This document shows positions 1 to 7,721 of a DNA stretch of 64,000 nucleotides, piece after piece. The stretch lies in assembly GCF_040105385.1 (NCBI RefSeq), contig NZ_JBEDNQ010000004.1, positions 186,001 through 250,000 of the forward strand, given 5' to 3'. Below the pieces are notes generated by a model. The model saw nothing but the letters and a program-made list of their open reading frames with translations. It did not search any database and was not told where the DNA came from. This stretch comes from Pseudonocardia nematodicida. Its GTDB lineage: Bacteria; Actinomycetota; Actinomycetes; Mycobacteriales; Pseudonocardiaceae. Within the stretch, counting starts at the first letter, position 1; each line of letters starts with the position of its first letter. The translations under genes and the position numbers were made by a program.

Positions 1-633
1 CGCGGTCGCCCCCGGGATGATCAGTACCGCGACGACCAGCACGATCCCGACCGCCTGCAACGCCACGACGACGGCGAGCGCGAGCAGCCCGAGCAGCAGC
101 GTCTCGGTCCGGCGCGGGTCGATGCCCACCGCGTGCGCGTGCGTCCGGTCGAACGCGACCAGGGTGAAGTCGCGGTGCTTGAGCGCCACCACGGCGATCG
201 TGAGGGCCCCCAGTACGAGGATCTGCACGACGTCGGCGGTCGAGAGCCCGAGCAGGTTGCCGAACAGGATGTGGCCGAGGTCGGTGTCGCTGGGCGTGGC
301 CGAGACCAGCACCAGCCCGAGCGCGAACAGCCCGGTGAACACGACGCCGATCGCGGCGTCCTCCTTCACCCGCGACGTCCGCCGCACCACCCCGATCAGC
401 GCGACCGCGCCCGCGCCGAACACGAACGCGCCCACCCCGAACGGGATGCCGATGATGTAGGACAGCACCACCCCGGGCAGCACCGCGTGCGAGACGGCGT
501 CGCCCATCAGCGACCAGCCGACCAGGGTCAGCCAGCAGGACAGCAACGCGCCGACGGTGCCCGCGACGACCGCGACGAGCAGCGCCCGCTGCATGAACCC
601 GTACTGCAGCGGCTCCAGCAACAGCTCCGTCAC
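1..633 (-). CDS. Metal ABC transporter permease (ABC-3 family), C-terminus cut by window edge
   Basis: Membrane subunit of a Mn/Zn-type ABC importer. The readable 211 codons are highly hydrophobic and give several membrane segments. Family-typical stretches include GDAVSHAVLPG near residue 45 and a HAHAVGIDPRRTE stretch near residue 160. The GTG start overlaps the stop codon of the ATPase gene (GTGA), so the two are translationally coupled as the third gene of the operon binding protein, ATPase, permease. The frame stays open to base 1, so the end of the protein lies outside the window. The family call is secure. Which metal it carries rests on the binding protein. Confidence 0.9.
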   Translation of the reverse strand, partial: MTELLLEPLQYGFMQRALLVAVVAGTVGALLSCWLTLVGWSLMGDAVSHAVLPGVVLSYIIGIPFGVGAFVFGAGAVALIGVVRRTSRVKEDAAIGVVFTGLFALGLVLVSATPSDTDLGHILFGNLLGLSTADVVQILVLGALTIAVVALKHRDFTLVAFDRTHAHAVGIDPRRTETLLLGLLALAVVVALQAVGIVLVVAVLIIPGATA

Positions 634-1364
634 GTGCCCGCCTCCGGGGTGCGCAGGCCGAAGACCCGGCCCAGGGTCTCGGGAGTGATCACCTGGTCGG
701 TCGGGCCGTCGGCGAGTACCCGACCGGCCAGCAGCACCGCGCGGTCGCAGAGCTCGTGCACCCCGTGCACGTCGTGGGTGGAGACGAGCACGCTGCGCCC
801 GGCGTCCCGCAGCTCGTGCAGCACCGTCGTCATGTCCTGCTCGGTGCCCCGGTCGACGCCGGCGAAGGGCTCGTCGAGCAGCAGCAGCGGCGCGTCCTGG
901 GCGATCGCGCGGGCCAGGAACACCCGCTTGCGCTGCCCTCCGGACAGCTGCCCGATCTGGCGGTCGGCGAGCCCGGTCAGCCCGGTCCGCGCCAGCGCGG
1001 CGTCGACGGCGTCGCGGTCGGCCCGCCGGGCCCGGCGGGTGGGGCCCATCCGGGCGTAGCGGCCGGTCAGCACGACCTGGTGGGCGAGGATCGGGAAGTC
1101 CGGGTCGATCGCCTCGGCCTGGGGCATGTAGGCCACCCGGGCGGCCCGGCGGGCCTGCGCGCTCGTCGAGCCGAGCACCCGGACCGTCCCCGCGGTCGGC
1201 CGGAGCAGGCCCATCACGGACCGGAACAGCGTCGACTTGCCCGAGCCGTTCGTACCCAGCAGCCCGCAGACCGTGCCGGCGTCGAGCCGCAGGTCGACGT
1301 CGTCGAGCGCGCGGACCTCGCCGTAGCGCACCGACAGCCCGGTGATCTCGAGCGCGGCGGTCAC
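630..1364 (-). CDS. Metal ABC transporter ATP-binding protein
   Basis: Cytoplasmic ATPase of the Mn/Zn importer, 244 aa. It shows Walker A (GTNGSGKST), the ABC signature LSGGQRKR, Walker B LLLLDEPF and the H-loop STHD. The start is the GTG that overlaps the binding-protein stop (GTGA). The frame is open further upstream, but only inside the binding-protein gene, so that extension is rejected. Size and motifs are ordinary for the MntB/ZnuC-like family. It would energise the permease encoded just downstream. Confidence 0.95.
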   Translation of the reverse strand: MTAALEITGLSVRYGEVRALDDVDLRLDAGTVCGLLGTNGSGKSTLFRSVMGLLRPTAGTVRVLGSTSAQARRAARVAYMPQAEAIDPDFPILAHQVVLTGRYARMGPTRRARRADRDAVDAALARTGLTGLADRQIGQLSGGQRKRVFLARAIAQDAPLLLLDEPFAGVDRGTEQDMTTVLHELRDAGRSVLVSTHDVHGVHELCDRAVLLAGRVLADGPTDQVITPETLGRVFGLRTPEAGT

Positions 1365-2296
1365 GGGGCGGTCCCGGTCAGTCCCTCGACGACGGTGTGC
1401 ACGTCGTGCCGCAGCAGCTCGAGGTAGCTCGGCACGGGTCCGTCCGGTTCGGACAGCGAGTCGACGTGCAGCGTCCCGCCGAACGCCGCCCCGGTCTCGG
1501 CGGCGACCCGGCGCTGCGCGGAGTCGTTCACCGTGCTCTCGCAGAACACCGCGGGCACGGCGTCGGCCCGGACCCGCTCGATCACCGCGGCGACCTGCTG
1601 CGGGGTGCCCTCGGCGTCGCTGTTGACCGGCCACAGGTAGGCCTCGTCGAGCCCGGCGTCGCGCGCGAGGTAGGAGAACGCGCCCTCGCAGGTCACCAGC
1701 ACCCGCTGTCCGGGCGGCAGGGCGGCCAGCGCGGCCTCGAGCTCGTCGGCCAGCGCGGTCAGCTCGCCGGTGTAGCGCTCGGCGTTGGCCGCGTACTCCG
1801 CGGCGCCGTCGGGGTCGAGGTCGGTGAGCGCCGCGCGGATGTTCTCGACGTAGCGGACGCCGGCCCGGGGCGACATCCAGGCGTGCGGGTTCGGCAGGTC
1901 GCGGTACTCGCCCCCGGTGATCGGCAGGACGTCGACGCCGTCGCTGAGCACGGCCGAGCGCACCTCGGCGCGGTCGAGGAACCTCTCGAACCAGCGCTCC
2001 AGACCGAGCCCGTTCTCCAGGAGCAGGTCCGCGCGGGCCCCGCGGACGAGGTCGTCCGGGCTCGGGTCGTAGTCGTGGATCTCGGCGCCGGGCCGGGTGA
2101 TCGACTCGACCCGGACCCGGTCGCCCGCGACCTCGCGGGTCATGTCGGCGAGCACGGTGAAGGTGGTGAGGACGACGGGGCGCGGGTCGTCCGCCCGGCC
2201 GTCACCGGCCGGCCCGGCACACCCGGCTCCCAGGACGACGGCGGCGAGCAGCACCGGCAGCAGAGTTCGCCAACCCGACAACCCAGAGTTAGGCAT
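1361..2296 (-). CDS. Metal-binding lipoprotein of Mn/Zn ABC importer (ZnuA/PsaA family)
   Basis: Extracytoplasmic solute-binding protein, 311 aa. The N-terminus is a lipoprotein signal with lipobox LGAGC (Cys26). Likely metal ligands are His74 (EIHDYDP), His138 (NPHAWMSP), Glu204 (CEGAFSY) and Asp279. A His-His-Glu-Asp set is that of the PsaA/MntA Mn-binding branch; ZnuA uses His as third ligand and has a His-rich loop, which is absent here. Manganese is therefore the better guess, though Zn is not excluded. First gene of a three-gene operon. I found no convincing Zur or MntR palindrome upstream. Confidence 0.9.
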   Translation of the reverse strand: MPNSGLSGWRTLLPVLLAAVVLGAGCAGPAGDGRADDPRPVVLTTFTVLADMTREVAGDRVRVESITRPGAEIHDYDPSPDDLVRGARADLLLENGLGLERWFERFLDRAEVRSAVLSDGVDVLPITGGEYRDLPNPHAWMSPRAGVRYVENIRAALTDLDPDGAAEYAANAERYTGELTALADELEAALAALPPGQRVLVTCEGAFSYLARDAGLDEAYLWPVNSDAEGTPQQVAAVIERVRADAVPAVFCESTVNDSAQRRVAAETGAAFGGTLHVDSLSEPDGPVPSYLELLRHDVHTVVEGLTGTAP

Positions 2297-2414
2297 GCCG
2301 AAACATTGCCCGACCGTTCCCCCGGGGGCAACCTCCGGTCAGGCAGCTCACCATCGCTCGAACCCGAGCGGCCGGTCGGGCATCGTGGACCCCGGACCGC
2401 CGGACGGCGGCACC

Positions 2415-2454
2415 CCGGACGAGACGCGCCGTACCCGGACCGCCAAGACGACGC
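2415..2454 (+). ncRNA. Guanidine-III (ykkC-III) riboswitch
   Basis: This 40-nt element precedes a guanidinium-exporter gene and closely resembles the Thermobifida fusca guanidine-III aptamer as I remember it. It has CCGGACGAG at 2415-2423, CGCCGTACCCGG at 2427-2438 and AAGACG at 2445-2450. Helix P1 is CCGG (2415-2418) with CCGG (2435-2438). P2 is GCGCCG (2426-2431) with CGACGC (2449-2454), giving the compact H-type pseudoknot, with one C-A mismatch at 2429/2451. It ends 5 nt before the GGGAG Shine-Dalgarno at 2460-2464, so translational control is likely. The match is from memory, not a covariance search. Confidence 0.88.
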
Positions 2455-2470
2455 TCACCGGGAGCGCGTC

Positions 2471-2785
2471 ATGGCATGGTTCTACCTGGTCGTATCGGGT
2501 CTACTGGAGACGGTGTGGGCCGCGGCCCTGTCCCGGAGCGAGGGGTTCACCCGCCCGGGCGCGTCGGCCGTGTTCGGCGTCGCGCTGGTGCTGAGCATGG
2601 GTGGGCTGGCGCTGGCCCTGCGCGACCTGCCGGTCGGCACCGCGTACGCGATCTGGGTGGGGATCGGCGCGGTCGGCACCGCGCTCTACGGGATGGCGGT
2701 GCTCGGCGAGCCGGCGACGACCGCGCGGCTGCTGTGCCTGCTCGCGATCGTCGGCGGGGTGGCCGGGCTGAAGTTCCTGCACTGA
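2471..2785 (+). CDS. gdx: Guanidinium exporter, SMR family (SugE/Gdx type)
   Basis: Small multidrug-resistance family protein, 104 aa, four membrane segments. It has the conserved membrane Glu13 (SGLLETVWA) and the SLPVGTAYA-like motif DLPVGTAYAIWVGIGAVG. The pattern is that of the SugE/Gdx branch, whose members export guanidinium by proton antiport, rather than of EmrE-type drug exporters. The start ATG has GGGAG 6 nt upstream. The guanidine-III riboswitch immediately upstream independently supports the substrate. The gene stands alone between the divergent metal importer and the convergent secreted-protein gene. Confidence 0.93.
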   Translation: MAWFYLVVSGLLETVWAAALSRSEGFTRPGASAVFGVALVLSMGGLALALRDLPVGTAYAIWVGIGAVGTALYGMAVLGEPATTARLLCLLAIVGGVAGLKFLH

Positions 2786-2834
2786 CGGACGGTGGCGGGG
2801 CGGTCGTCCCGCCCCGCCACCTCCCGAGGACCCC

Positions 2835-3140
2835 TTACTCGAAGGGCCCGTTCACCAGCAGCCCGCCGAGCGGGCCCTCGACGAACCGCGGGTCCGCCGC
2901 CGGCAGCTCGACGTCCGTGCCGTTCACGCCGTCCGGCCGGTCGTCGAACACGTTCGTGAGGTTGAACGCGACCGTGTCGAGCGTCGCGCCGGTGGCGTCG
3001 ACACCCTGGGTCGGGCTCTGGGTGCTGGGGAAACCCTGGGTGGAGTCGTCGTCCTGCGCCGCGGCCACGCCGGCCAGCGGGAACGCGACCGCGCCGACCG
3101 CGCCGGCGGCGATCATCGAGCGGGAGATCCGCTTCTTCAT
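2835..3140 (-). CDS. Small secreted protein of unknown function
   Basis: Unrecognised 101-aa protein. It begins MKKRISRSMIAAG, then a hydrophobic stretch and a probable signal-peptidase site after GVAAA, leaving a mature peptide of about 75 residues that is acidic and Ser/Thr/Pro/Asp-rich with no cysteines. The start ATG has a strong GGAGG ribosome site. It lies downstream of the exported molybdenum hydroxylase genes on the same strand, separated by an R2 hairpin, so it may form its own transcript. A role with the IorAB-like enzyme is possible but rests only on position. Confidence 0.72.
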   Translation of the reverse strand: MKKRISRSMIAAGAVGAVAFPLAGVAAAQDDDSTQGFPSTQSPTQGVDATGATLDTVAFNLTNVFDDRPDGVNGTDVELPAADPRFVEGPLGGLLVNGPFE

Positions 3141-3158
3141 CCTGTCCTCCTTCGTCGG

Positions 3159-3206
3159 ACCCGTGAGTGCTTGTCGTGGCCGGGGCCCCGGAAACCACTC
3201 ACGGGT
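3159..3206. terminator. R2-family inverted repeat (copy a), probable terminator
   Basis: Perfect 11-bp arms ACCCGTGAGTG (3159-3169) and CACTCACGGGT (3196-3206) enclose a GGGGCCCC core. It begins at the stop codon of the IorA-like gene and precedes the secreted-protein gene, a position that fits a terminator or processing hairpin. The arms share the GTGAGTG / CACTCAC ends of two other hairpins in the window (44012-44055, 55056-55101). There is no T-run. Confidence 0.65.
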
Positions 3207-3676
3207 CACATGGCGTCGGCGCCTTCCTGGATCGCCTCGCGGATGCGGTTGTAGGTCCCGCACCGGCAGATGTTGCGGATCGTGTCGAGGGACTCGTCGT
3301 CGATCGCGAAGCCCTCGGCCTGCGCCCGGCGGACCAGGGCGACCGCGGCCATGATCTGGCCGGGCTGGCAGTAGCCGCACTGCGCGACGTCGTTGTCGAT
3401 CCAGGCCTGCTGCATCGGGTGCAGCTCGTCGCCGTCGGCGAGGCCCTCGATCGTCGTGACCTCGTCCGATTCGGACAGGTCGCCGACCGGCGTCGCACAC
3501 GGGTTGAAGGCCAGGCCGTTGATGTGCGACGTGCACGCCTTGCAGACGTTGATGCCGCAGCCGTACTTCGGGCCGGTGACGCCGAGCAGGTCGCGCAGGA
3601 CCCAGAGCAGCCGGACGTCGTCCTCGACCTCGACCGAGACGGCCTCGCCGTTGAGCTGGAAGGTCTGTGTGGGCAC
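3206..3676 (-). CDS. [2Fe-2S] subunit of xanthine-dehydrogenase-family hydroxylase (IorA-like)
   Basis: Electron-transfer subunit, 156 aa, of an isoquinoline-1-oxidoreductase / aldehyde-oxidase type enzyme. The plant-type [2Fe-2S] site is Cys40, Cys45, Cys48 and Cys60. The second cluster uses Cys100, Cys103, Cys137 and Cys139 (QCGYCQPGQ and CRCGTY). There is no signal peptide of its own, so it would be exported together with its Tat-bearing partner, as in other periplasmic members. It lies 9 nt downstream of the large subunit gene. No FAD (CoxM-like) subunit is encoded nearby, which fits the two-subunit IorAB arrangement. Confidence 0.93.
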   Translation of the reverse strand: MPTQTFQLNGEAVSVEVEDDVRLLWVLRDLLGVTGPKYGCGINVCKACTSHINGLAFNPCATPVGDLSESDEVTTIEGLADGDELHPMQQAWIDNDVAQCGYCQPGQIMAAVALVRRAQAEGFAIDDESLDTIRNICRCGTYNRIREAIQEGADAM

Positions 3677-3685
3677 GGGGGACTC

Positions 3686-6031
3686 CTAACGGGCCAGGTC
3701 GAGGCCGTTGGTGGGGGCCGGCGGGACGGGCGGGACCGTCGGGTACGGCTCGAACGGCAACGGGTCCTTGTGCATGATCGGGAAGTACTCCGGGACGGTG
3801 CCGGTCGCGCGGGCGTAGGCGCAGGCGACCGCGCCGCAGGTCGCGGGGACGCCCATCTCACCCGCGCCGCCCGGCTCGGGGGCCTCGGAGTCCTCGATGA
3901 TCACGATGTTCATCTCGGGCGGGGTGTTCCACTGCCGGGTGTAGAAGTAGTTGTCCCAGCTGGCCTCGATGAAGTGACCGTCGTCCAGGTGCAGCCCGGA
4001 GGTCAGCGTCATCGCGATGCCGTCGTTGATGCCGCCCATCATCTGGGCCTCCAGCCCGCGCGGGTTGATCACGAGGCCGACGTCGACGACGAAGGTCACC
4101 TTGGTGACGCGGGGCCCGGTCCGGGCCTCGCGGATCTGCCGGTTCACCGTCTCCGGGCGGCAGTCGATCTCGACGACCGCGCAGGACACACCCTTGTACT
4201 CGACGTGCATCGCGATGCCCTGGGCGGTGCCCTCGGGCATCGACTTGCCCCAGTCCGCCTCCCGCGCCGCCCGATCCACGACGTTCTTCCAGCGGGTGAG
4301 CTTGGTGAACCCGGACCGGAACTCGTAGGGGTCGCGGCCCATCTGCGCCGCAACCTGGTCGATCATCAGCTCCCGGGCGGTGGCGGTGTCCGGCGAGTAG
4401 ATGTTGCGCATCGAGCAGGTGTTGAACCGCATGTCGACCTCGTTGAGCAGCGAGGTGGCGACGCCGACGTTGTACGGGTTGGCCTGGGTGGTCGCGTAGA
4501 TGCTCTGCGAGATCGTCAGGTTGCCCAGCGGCGCCTTGTTCGCCGCCGCGGAGATCGCCTCGGACAGCCCGGGGTTGATCTCGGTGGCCACGCTGGTGTG
4601 CCGGATCTCGAAGCTGGTCACCGACTCGCCGGAGACCTGCGCGCGGACCCGGGTGGTGGCCAGCGGGTGCACCCGCCCCTGCCGGGAGTCGTCGGCGCGG
4701 GTCCACATGAGCTTGACCGGCTTGCCCATCGCCTGCGAGACCTGGGCGGACTCCTGCAGGGCGTCGTAGAACAGCCGCCGGCCGAACGAACCGCCGCCCT
4801 CGGTGACGTGCACGGTCACCGCGTTCTGCGGGATGCCCAGGTCCTTGGCGATCTCGGCCTGGGCGGCGATCGGGGACTTGACCGGGCCCCAGATCTCCGC
4901 GCGGCCGTTGCGGACGTCGGCGATCGCGCAGTTGGTCTCCAGCGCGGAGTTGCTGCGGAAGTAGAAGGCGAACTCGCCCTCGACGGTCTCGCCCGGCACC
5001 TGCGGCACGGCCAGCGGGAGCTCGCCGCGCCGGACCGCGGCGAGCACGGACTCGTCGTTCTCACCCGGGACGGTGCCGCCGTCCCAGCTCACGTCCAGCG
5101 CGTTCACCGCGTCGACGGCCTGGCCGAAGGTCTGTGCCCGCACCGCGACACCGGTGGGGACCTGCTCGACGTCGGTGACGCCGGGCATGGCCCGGACCTC
5201 GGCGAGGTTGTTCACACCCAGCGGGGCGGAGTTCAGGTTCGGCCCCCGGCAGATGACCGTCGGCAGCGCGTCCGGGATCTGCAGGTCGGTGAGGAACTTC
5301 TTCTGCCCCGTCACCATCGCCCGCGCGTCCGACTTGGTCCGCGGGGTGCCGATGACCGTGAACTCCTCACGGTCCTTCAGCACCACGTCGACGGCCTCGT
5401 TCACCGAGCTCGACGCGAGCTCGGTGAGCTCGCCGAACGGCAGCTCCTCGCCGTTCAGGCCGGTGATCAGGCCCTGCCGGCTGCGCAGCACGTTGACGTC
5501 CTGGCGGAGCTCGTTGGCCGCGGCTGCGAGCAGCCGACCCTGAGCCAGCGCGGCGGCGACCCGGATCGGCGTGTAGGTGGAGAAGGTGGTGGTCGAGCCG
5601 CCGGTGAGCTGGTTGAACACCAGTTCCGGACGGGCGTCGGCGAGGGTGACCTCGACCTGGTCCGGGTCCAGGTTCATCTCCTCGGCGATGATCATCTGGG
5701 TCGAGGTGATGATGCCCTGGCCGTTGTCGGAGCGGGGCAGCGCGAACGACACCGTGCCGTCGCGGCGGACCTCGACCCGGATCAGGTTCGCGGTCGGCCG
5801 GGCGGTGTCGCGGATGACGTCGAGCAGGTCGTAGACCTCGGCCGGCAGCGGTGCCGACGGGATGGCCGCGGCGTTCGCCTGCGGGGTACCGGGGAACCAG
5901 GCCTGCCGGCCCATCTCGGCGGCGACGACCAGGGTCGGGGCCGCGACCAGGTAGCCGAGGAACCGCCGCCGGCTGACGTTGCTGCGGCCGGAGTCGGGCG
6001 CCGGACGCTCGGGGGCGCGGGGAGCGGGCAT
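3686..6031 (-). CDS. Molybdopterin-binding subunit of IorAB-type hydroxylase, Tat-exported
   Basis: Large catalytic subunit, 781 aa, of the xanthine dehydrogenase family (aldehyde oxidase/xanthine dehydrogenase molybdopterin-binding domains). The N-terminus has a twin-arginine signal, SRRRFLGYLVAAPTLVV, so the enzyme acts outside the membrane. The C-terminal GAGEMGVPA carries the catalytic Glu of the family. The start ATG at 6031 has GAGAGGACG upstream; an extension to 6160 would bury the Tat motif and is rejected. The substrate cannot be read from sequence; N-heteroaromatics or aldehydes are typical. The electron acceptor is not encoded next to it. Confidence 0.92.
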   Translation of the reverse strand: MPAPRAPERPAPDSGRSNVSRRRFLGYLVAAPTLVVAAEMGRQAWFPGTPQANAAAIPSAPLPAEVYDLLDVIRDTARPTANLIRVEVRRDGTVSFALPRSDNGQGIITSTQMIIAEEMNLDPDQVEVTLADARPELVFNQLTGGSTTTFSTYTPIRVAAALAQGRLLAAAANELRQDVNVLRSRQGLITGLNGEELPFGELTELASSSVNEAVDVVLKDREEFTVIGTPRTKSDARAMVTGQKKFLTDLQIPDALPTVICRGPNLNSAPLGVNNLAEVRAMPGVTDVEQVPTGVAVRAQTFGQAVDAVNALDVSWDGGTVPGENDESVLAAVRRGELPLAVPQVPGETVEGEFAFYFRSNSALETNCAIADVRNGRAEIWGPVKSPIAAQAEIAKDLGIPQNAVTVHVTEGGGSFGRRLFYDALQESAQVSQAMGKPVKLMWTRADDSRQGRVHPLATTRVRAQVSGESVTSFEIRHTSVATEINPGLSEAISAAANKAPLGNLTISQSIYATTQANPYNVGVATSLLNEVDMRFNTCSMRNIYSPDTATARELMIDQVAAQMGRDPYEFRSGFTKLTRWKNVVDRAAREADWGKSMPEGTAQGIAMHVEYKGVSCAVVEIDCRPETVNRQIREARTGPRVTKVTFVVDVGLVINPRGLEAQMMGGINDGIAMTLTSGLHLDDGHFIEASWDNYFYTRQWNTPPEMNIVIIEDSEAPEPGGAGEMGVPATCGAVACAYARATGTVPEYFPIMHKDPLPFEPYPTVPPVPPAPTNGLDLAR

Positions 6032-6173
6032 CGTCGTCCTCTCGGGGGGTGCTGCGGTGCACGGCCCGCGGACCCGGGGAGCAGGGTCCGGAGCTGTCGA
6101 GGACGAAACGATCTCCGTGGGTCGACGGTGACGTGGCGGAGCGCCCCGCAGGTGTCGCACGAATCCGCGTGAA

Positions 6174-6189
6174 CGATCACCGGTGATCG
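6174..6189. promoter_or_regulatory. Perfect 16-bp palindrome upstream of the hydroxylase genes
   Basis: CGATCACCGGTGATCG is a perfect palindrome about 140 bp upstream of the large hydroxylase subunit start. It resembles the outer arms (GGTGATCA / TGATCACC) of the R1 repeats. It may be an operator for a dimeric regulator or a remnant of an R1 element. The surrounding 6190-6310 is less G+C-rich than usual and has two small hairpins (GATGAG/CTCATC at 6214-6231 and CACTC/GAGTG near 6304-6317), but no gene. Confidence 0.4.
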
Positions 6190-6349
6190 ACTGTTTCGCA
6201 GGTCACAAGATCGTCGATGAGGGCAGCCTCATCCGCAGATACGGAACTTACACCGATCAATCGCCCGCAGAACAGAAGAAACGGGCAACGACGATCTCCA
6301 CTCTTTCGAGTGAGCGGTGGGGGGCCACGTGGCGCCCACCCCGGCCTCG

Positions 6350-7174
6350 TCAGGTGCGTCCGACGATCGTGGCCTCGATCCACTCCCCGTAGGCCGACGC
6401 GTCGGTCAGCACCATCGGCCCGACGCAGCGCGGGTCCTCCAGGTAGTTCCCGTCCCGGCTGATGACGCCGTCCAGCTCCCAACCGTCCTTCCCGGCCCGG
6501 ACGACCGGGCCGCCGGAGTCGAGGATGCAGGCCTGCGCCGCCCCGGTCGGGTGCTCCGTGCAGAGATCGCGGGCGTCCATCTCGCAGCGCTCACGAGGGA
6601 CGATCTCGGTGTCGAGCTGCTGCAGGACAGCCGGCGGCTGCTCCTCCGGGCAGTCCTCACCGACCTCGCAGACCATGCCCCAGCCCAGGGCCCGGACCGG
6701 GGTCCCCGGTTCGGCGGACCGCCTCGCGAGCTCGACCGGTGCCTGCGGCACCGGCGCGTCGAGCCGGAGCAGCGCGAGATCCTGGTGCAGCCACACCAGC
6801 TCCAGCTCCGGGAACTCCGGATGTGGCGTCGGGTCGGCGCGGAAGTCGGGGTGTGTGATCACCTCGGCGACTCCGCGCTCGTCGCCCCCGGTGCGCTCGG
6901 TGCTGCCGACGGCGACGGTGAACCCGTCGGTGGGGACACCGGGTCCGGTGCAGTGCGCGGCGGTCAGCACCCACTGCGGGTCGACGAGCGCGCCGCCGCA
7001 GAAGTGGTGCCCTCCTGCGTCGCGCAGGGTCGCCACGAAGGCATACTCCTCGGTCGCGTCGGTCCCACCGATGATCGCGTTCGCCTGCGGGGCGAGCACG
7101 GTCGCCGCCAGCAGGGCGCCGGCTCCGGCCACCGCCGCGGCCACCGACCTGCGCAGCCCTCGGTTCTCGCTCAC
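6350..7174 (-). CDS. Secreted S1-family (chymotrypsin-fold) serine protease with altered active-site loop
   Basis: 274 aa with a Sec signal ending ANA, followed at once by IIGG, so signal cleavage directly yields the Ile-Ile-Gly-Gly N-terminus of an active trypsin-fold enzyme with no propeptide. Catalytic residues are His74 (LTAAHC), Asp132 (QDLALL) and Ser220. The nucleophile loop reads CILDSGGPV instead of CQGDSGGPV: the oxyanion-hole Gly is Leu218, and the S1-pocket Asp position is Gln214. It may therefore be weak, regulated or of non-tryptic specificity. The GTG start is chosen because the signal peptide begins there. It lies 44 bp downstream of a small membrane-protein gene on the same strand. 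Confidence 0.88.
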   Translation of the reverse strand: MSENRGLRRSVAAAVAGAGALLAATVLAPQANAIIGGTDATEEYAFVATLRDAGGHHFCGGALVDPQWVLTAAHCTGPGVPTDGFTVAVGSTERTGGDERGVAEVITHPDFRADPTPHPEFPELELVWLHQDLALLRLDAPVPQAPVELARRSAEPGTPVRALGWGMVCEVGEDCPEEQPPAVLQQLDTEIVPRERCEMDARDLCTEHPTGAAQACILDSGGPVVRAGKDGWELDGVISRDGNYLEDPRCVGPMVLTDASAYGEWIEATIVGRT

Positions 7175-7218
7175 GCGTCGTGTCCTCTCTCGTCGGCTCG
7201 GGATCTCGTCGGCTCGGG

Positions 7219-7593
7219 TCAGCGCCGGCGACCGGCACACAGGAGCGTGACGAAGGTCCACGGCAGCAGGATCAGCGCGATCAGTGCGGCCACGCCGAGC
7301 ACGGTCAGCCGGATCGCCGGGTCGCCGTCGAGGGGTCCGCCGAGCGGCCCGCCGAGCAGGAACACGGCGGCCACCGGGATCGCGACGACGAGCGGCCAGA
7401 CCAGCGTGCCCAGCACCTTCTCCCCGACCGTCCACGCGCGACCGGTCCAGAGCATCACGACGCCGGCCAGCCAGCCGACGACCGGCAGGACGAACCCGCC
7501 CAGCATCAGCATCAGCACGGTGACGACGGCGTAGGCGTCCGGATCGGCCGGGCGGTCCGCGGCGGTCGGCGGGTTCACGGTCATGGTGGTCAT
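7219..7593 (-). CDS. Small membrane protein, unknown function
   Basis: Unrecognised 124-aa protein. Residues 1-20 are hydrophilic; about three to four hydrophobic segments follow (VVTVLMLMLGGFVLPVVGW, a second near 60-80, a third near 95-115). The ATG start follows GGAGGAAGGAG, a strong ribosome site, and is preferred to an upstream in-frame codon at 7653. It is followed on the same strand by the secreted protease and may share its transcript. Confidence 0.75.
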   Translation of the reverse strand: MTTMTVNPPTAADRPADPDAYAVVTVLMLMLGGFVLPVVGWLAGVVMLWTGRAWTVGEKVLGTLVWPLVVAIPVAAVFLLGGPLGGPLDGDPAIRLTVLGVAALIALILLPWTFVTLLCAGRRR

Positions 7594-7721
7594 CTCCAGC
7601 TCCTTCCTCCTCCAGGTGACACCACCCTCGCTGTCGAGGGGGGTCGGACACATCGGAGCGGGGACCGATCACGGGACTCGGACCGTGGTCGGAGCCGGGC
7701 GACCGGGAGGAGGATGGGGGC

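Noticed and set aside
3167..6172. A 1001-codon open frame on the plus strand opposite the IorAB-like genes
   Set aside because: It is antisense to a well-supported enzyme, has no recognisable domain or ribosome site, and is rich in Arg/Gly/Val/Asp as expected from the third-position G+C of the real gene. Similar long shadows at 25008-28148, 28093-29928 and 30202-33945 were rejected for the same reason.
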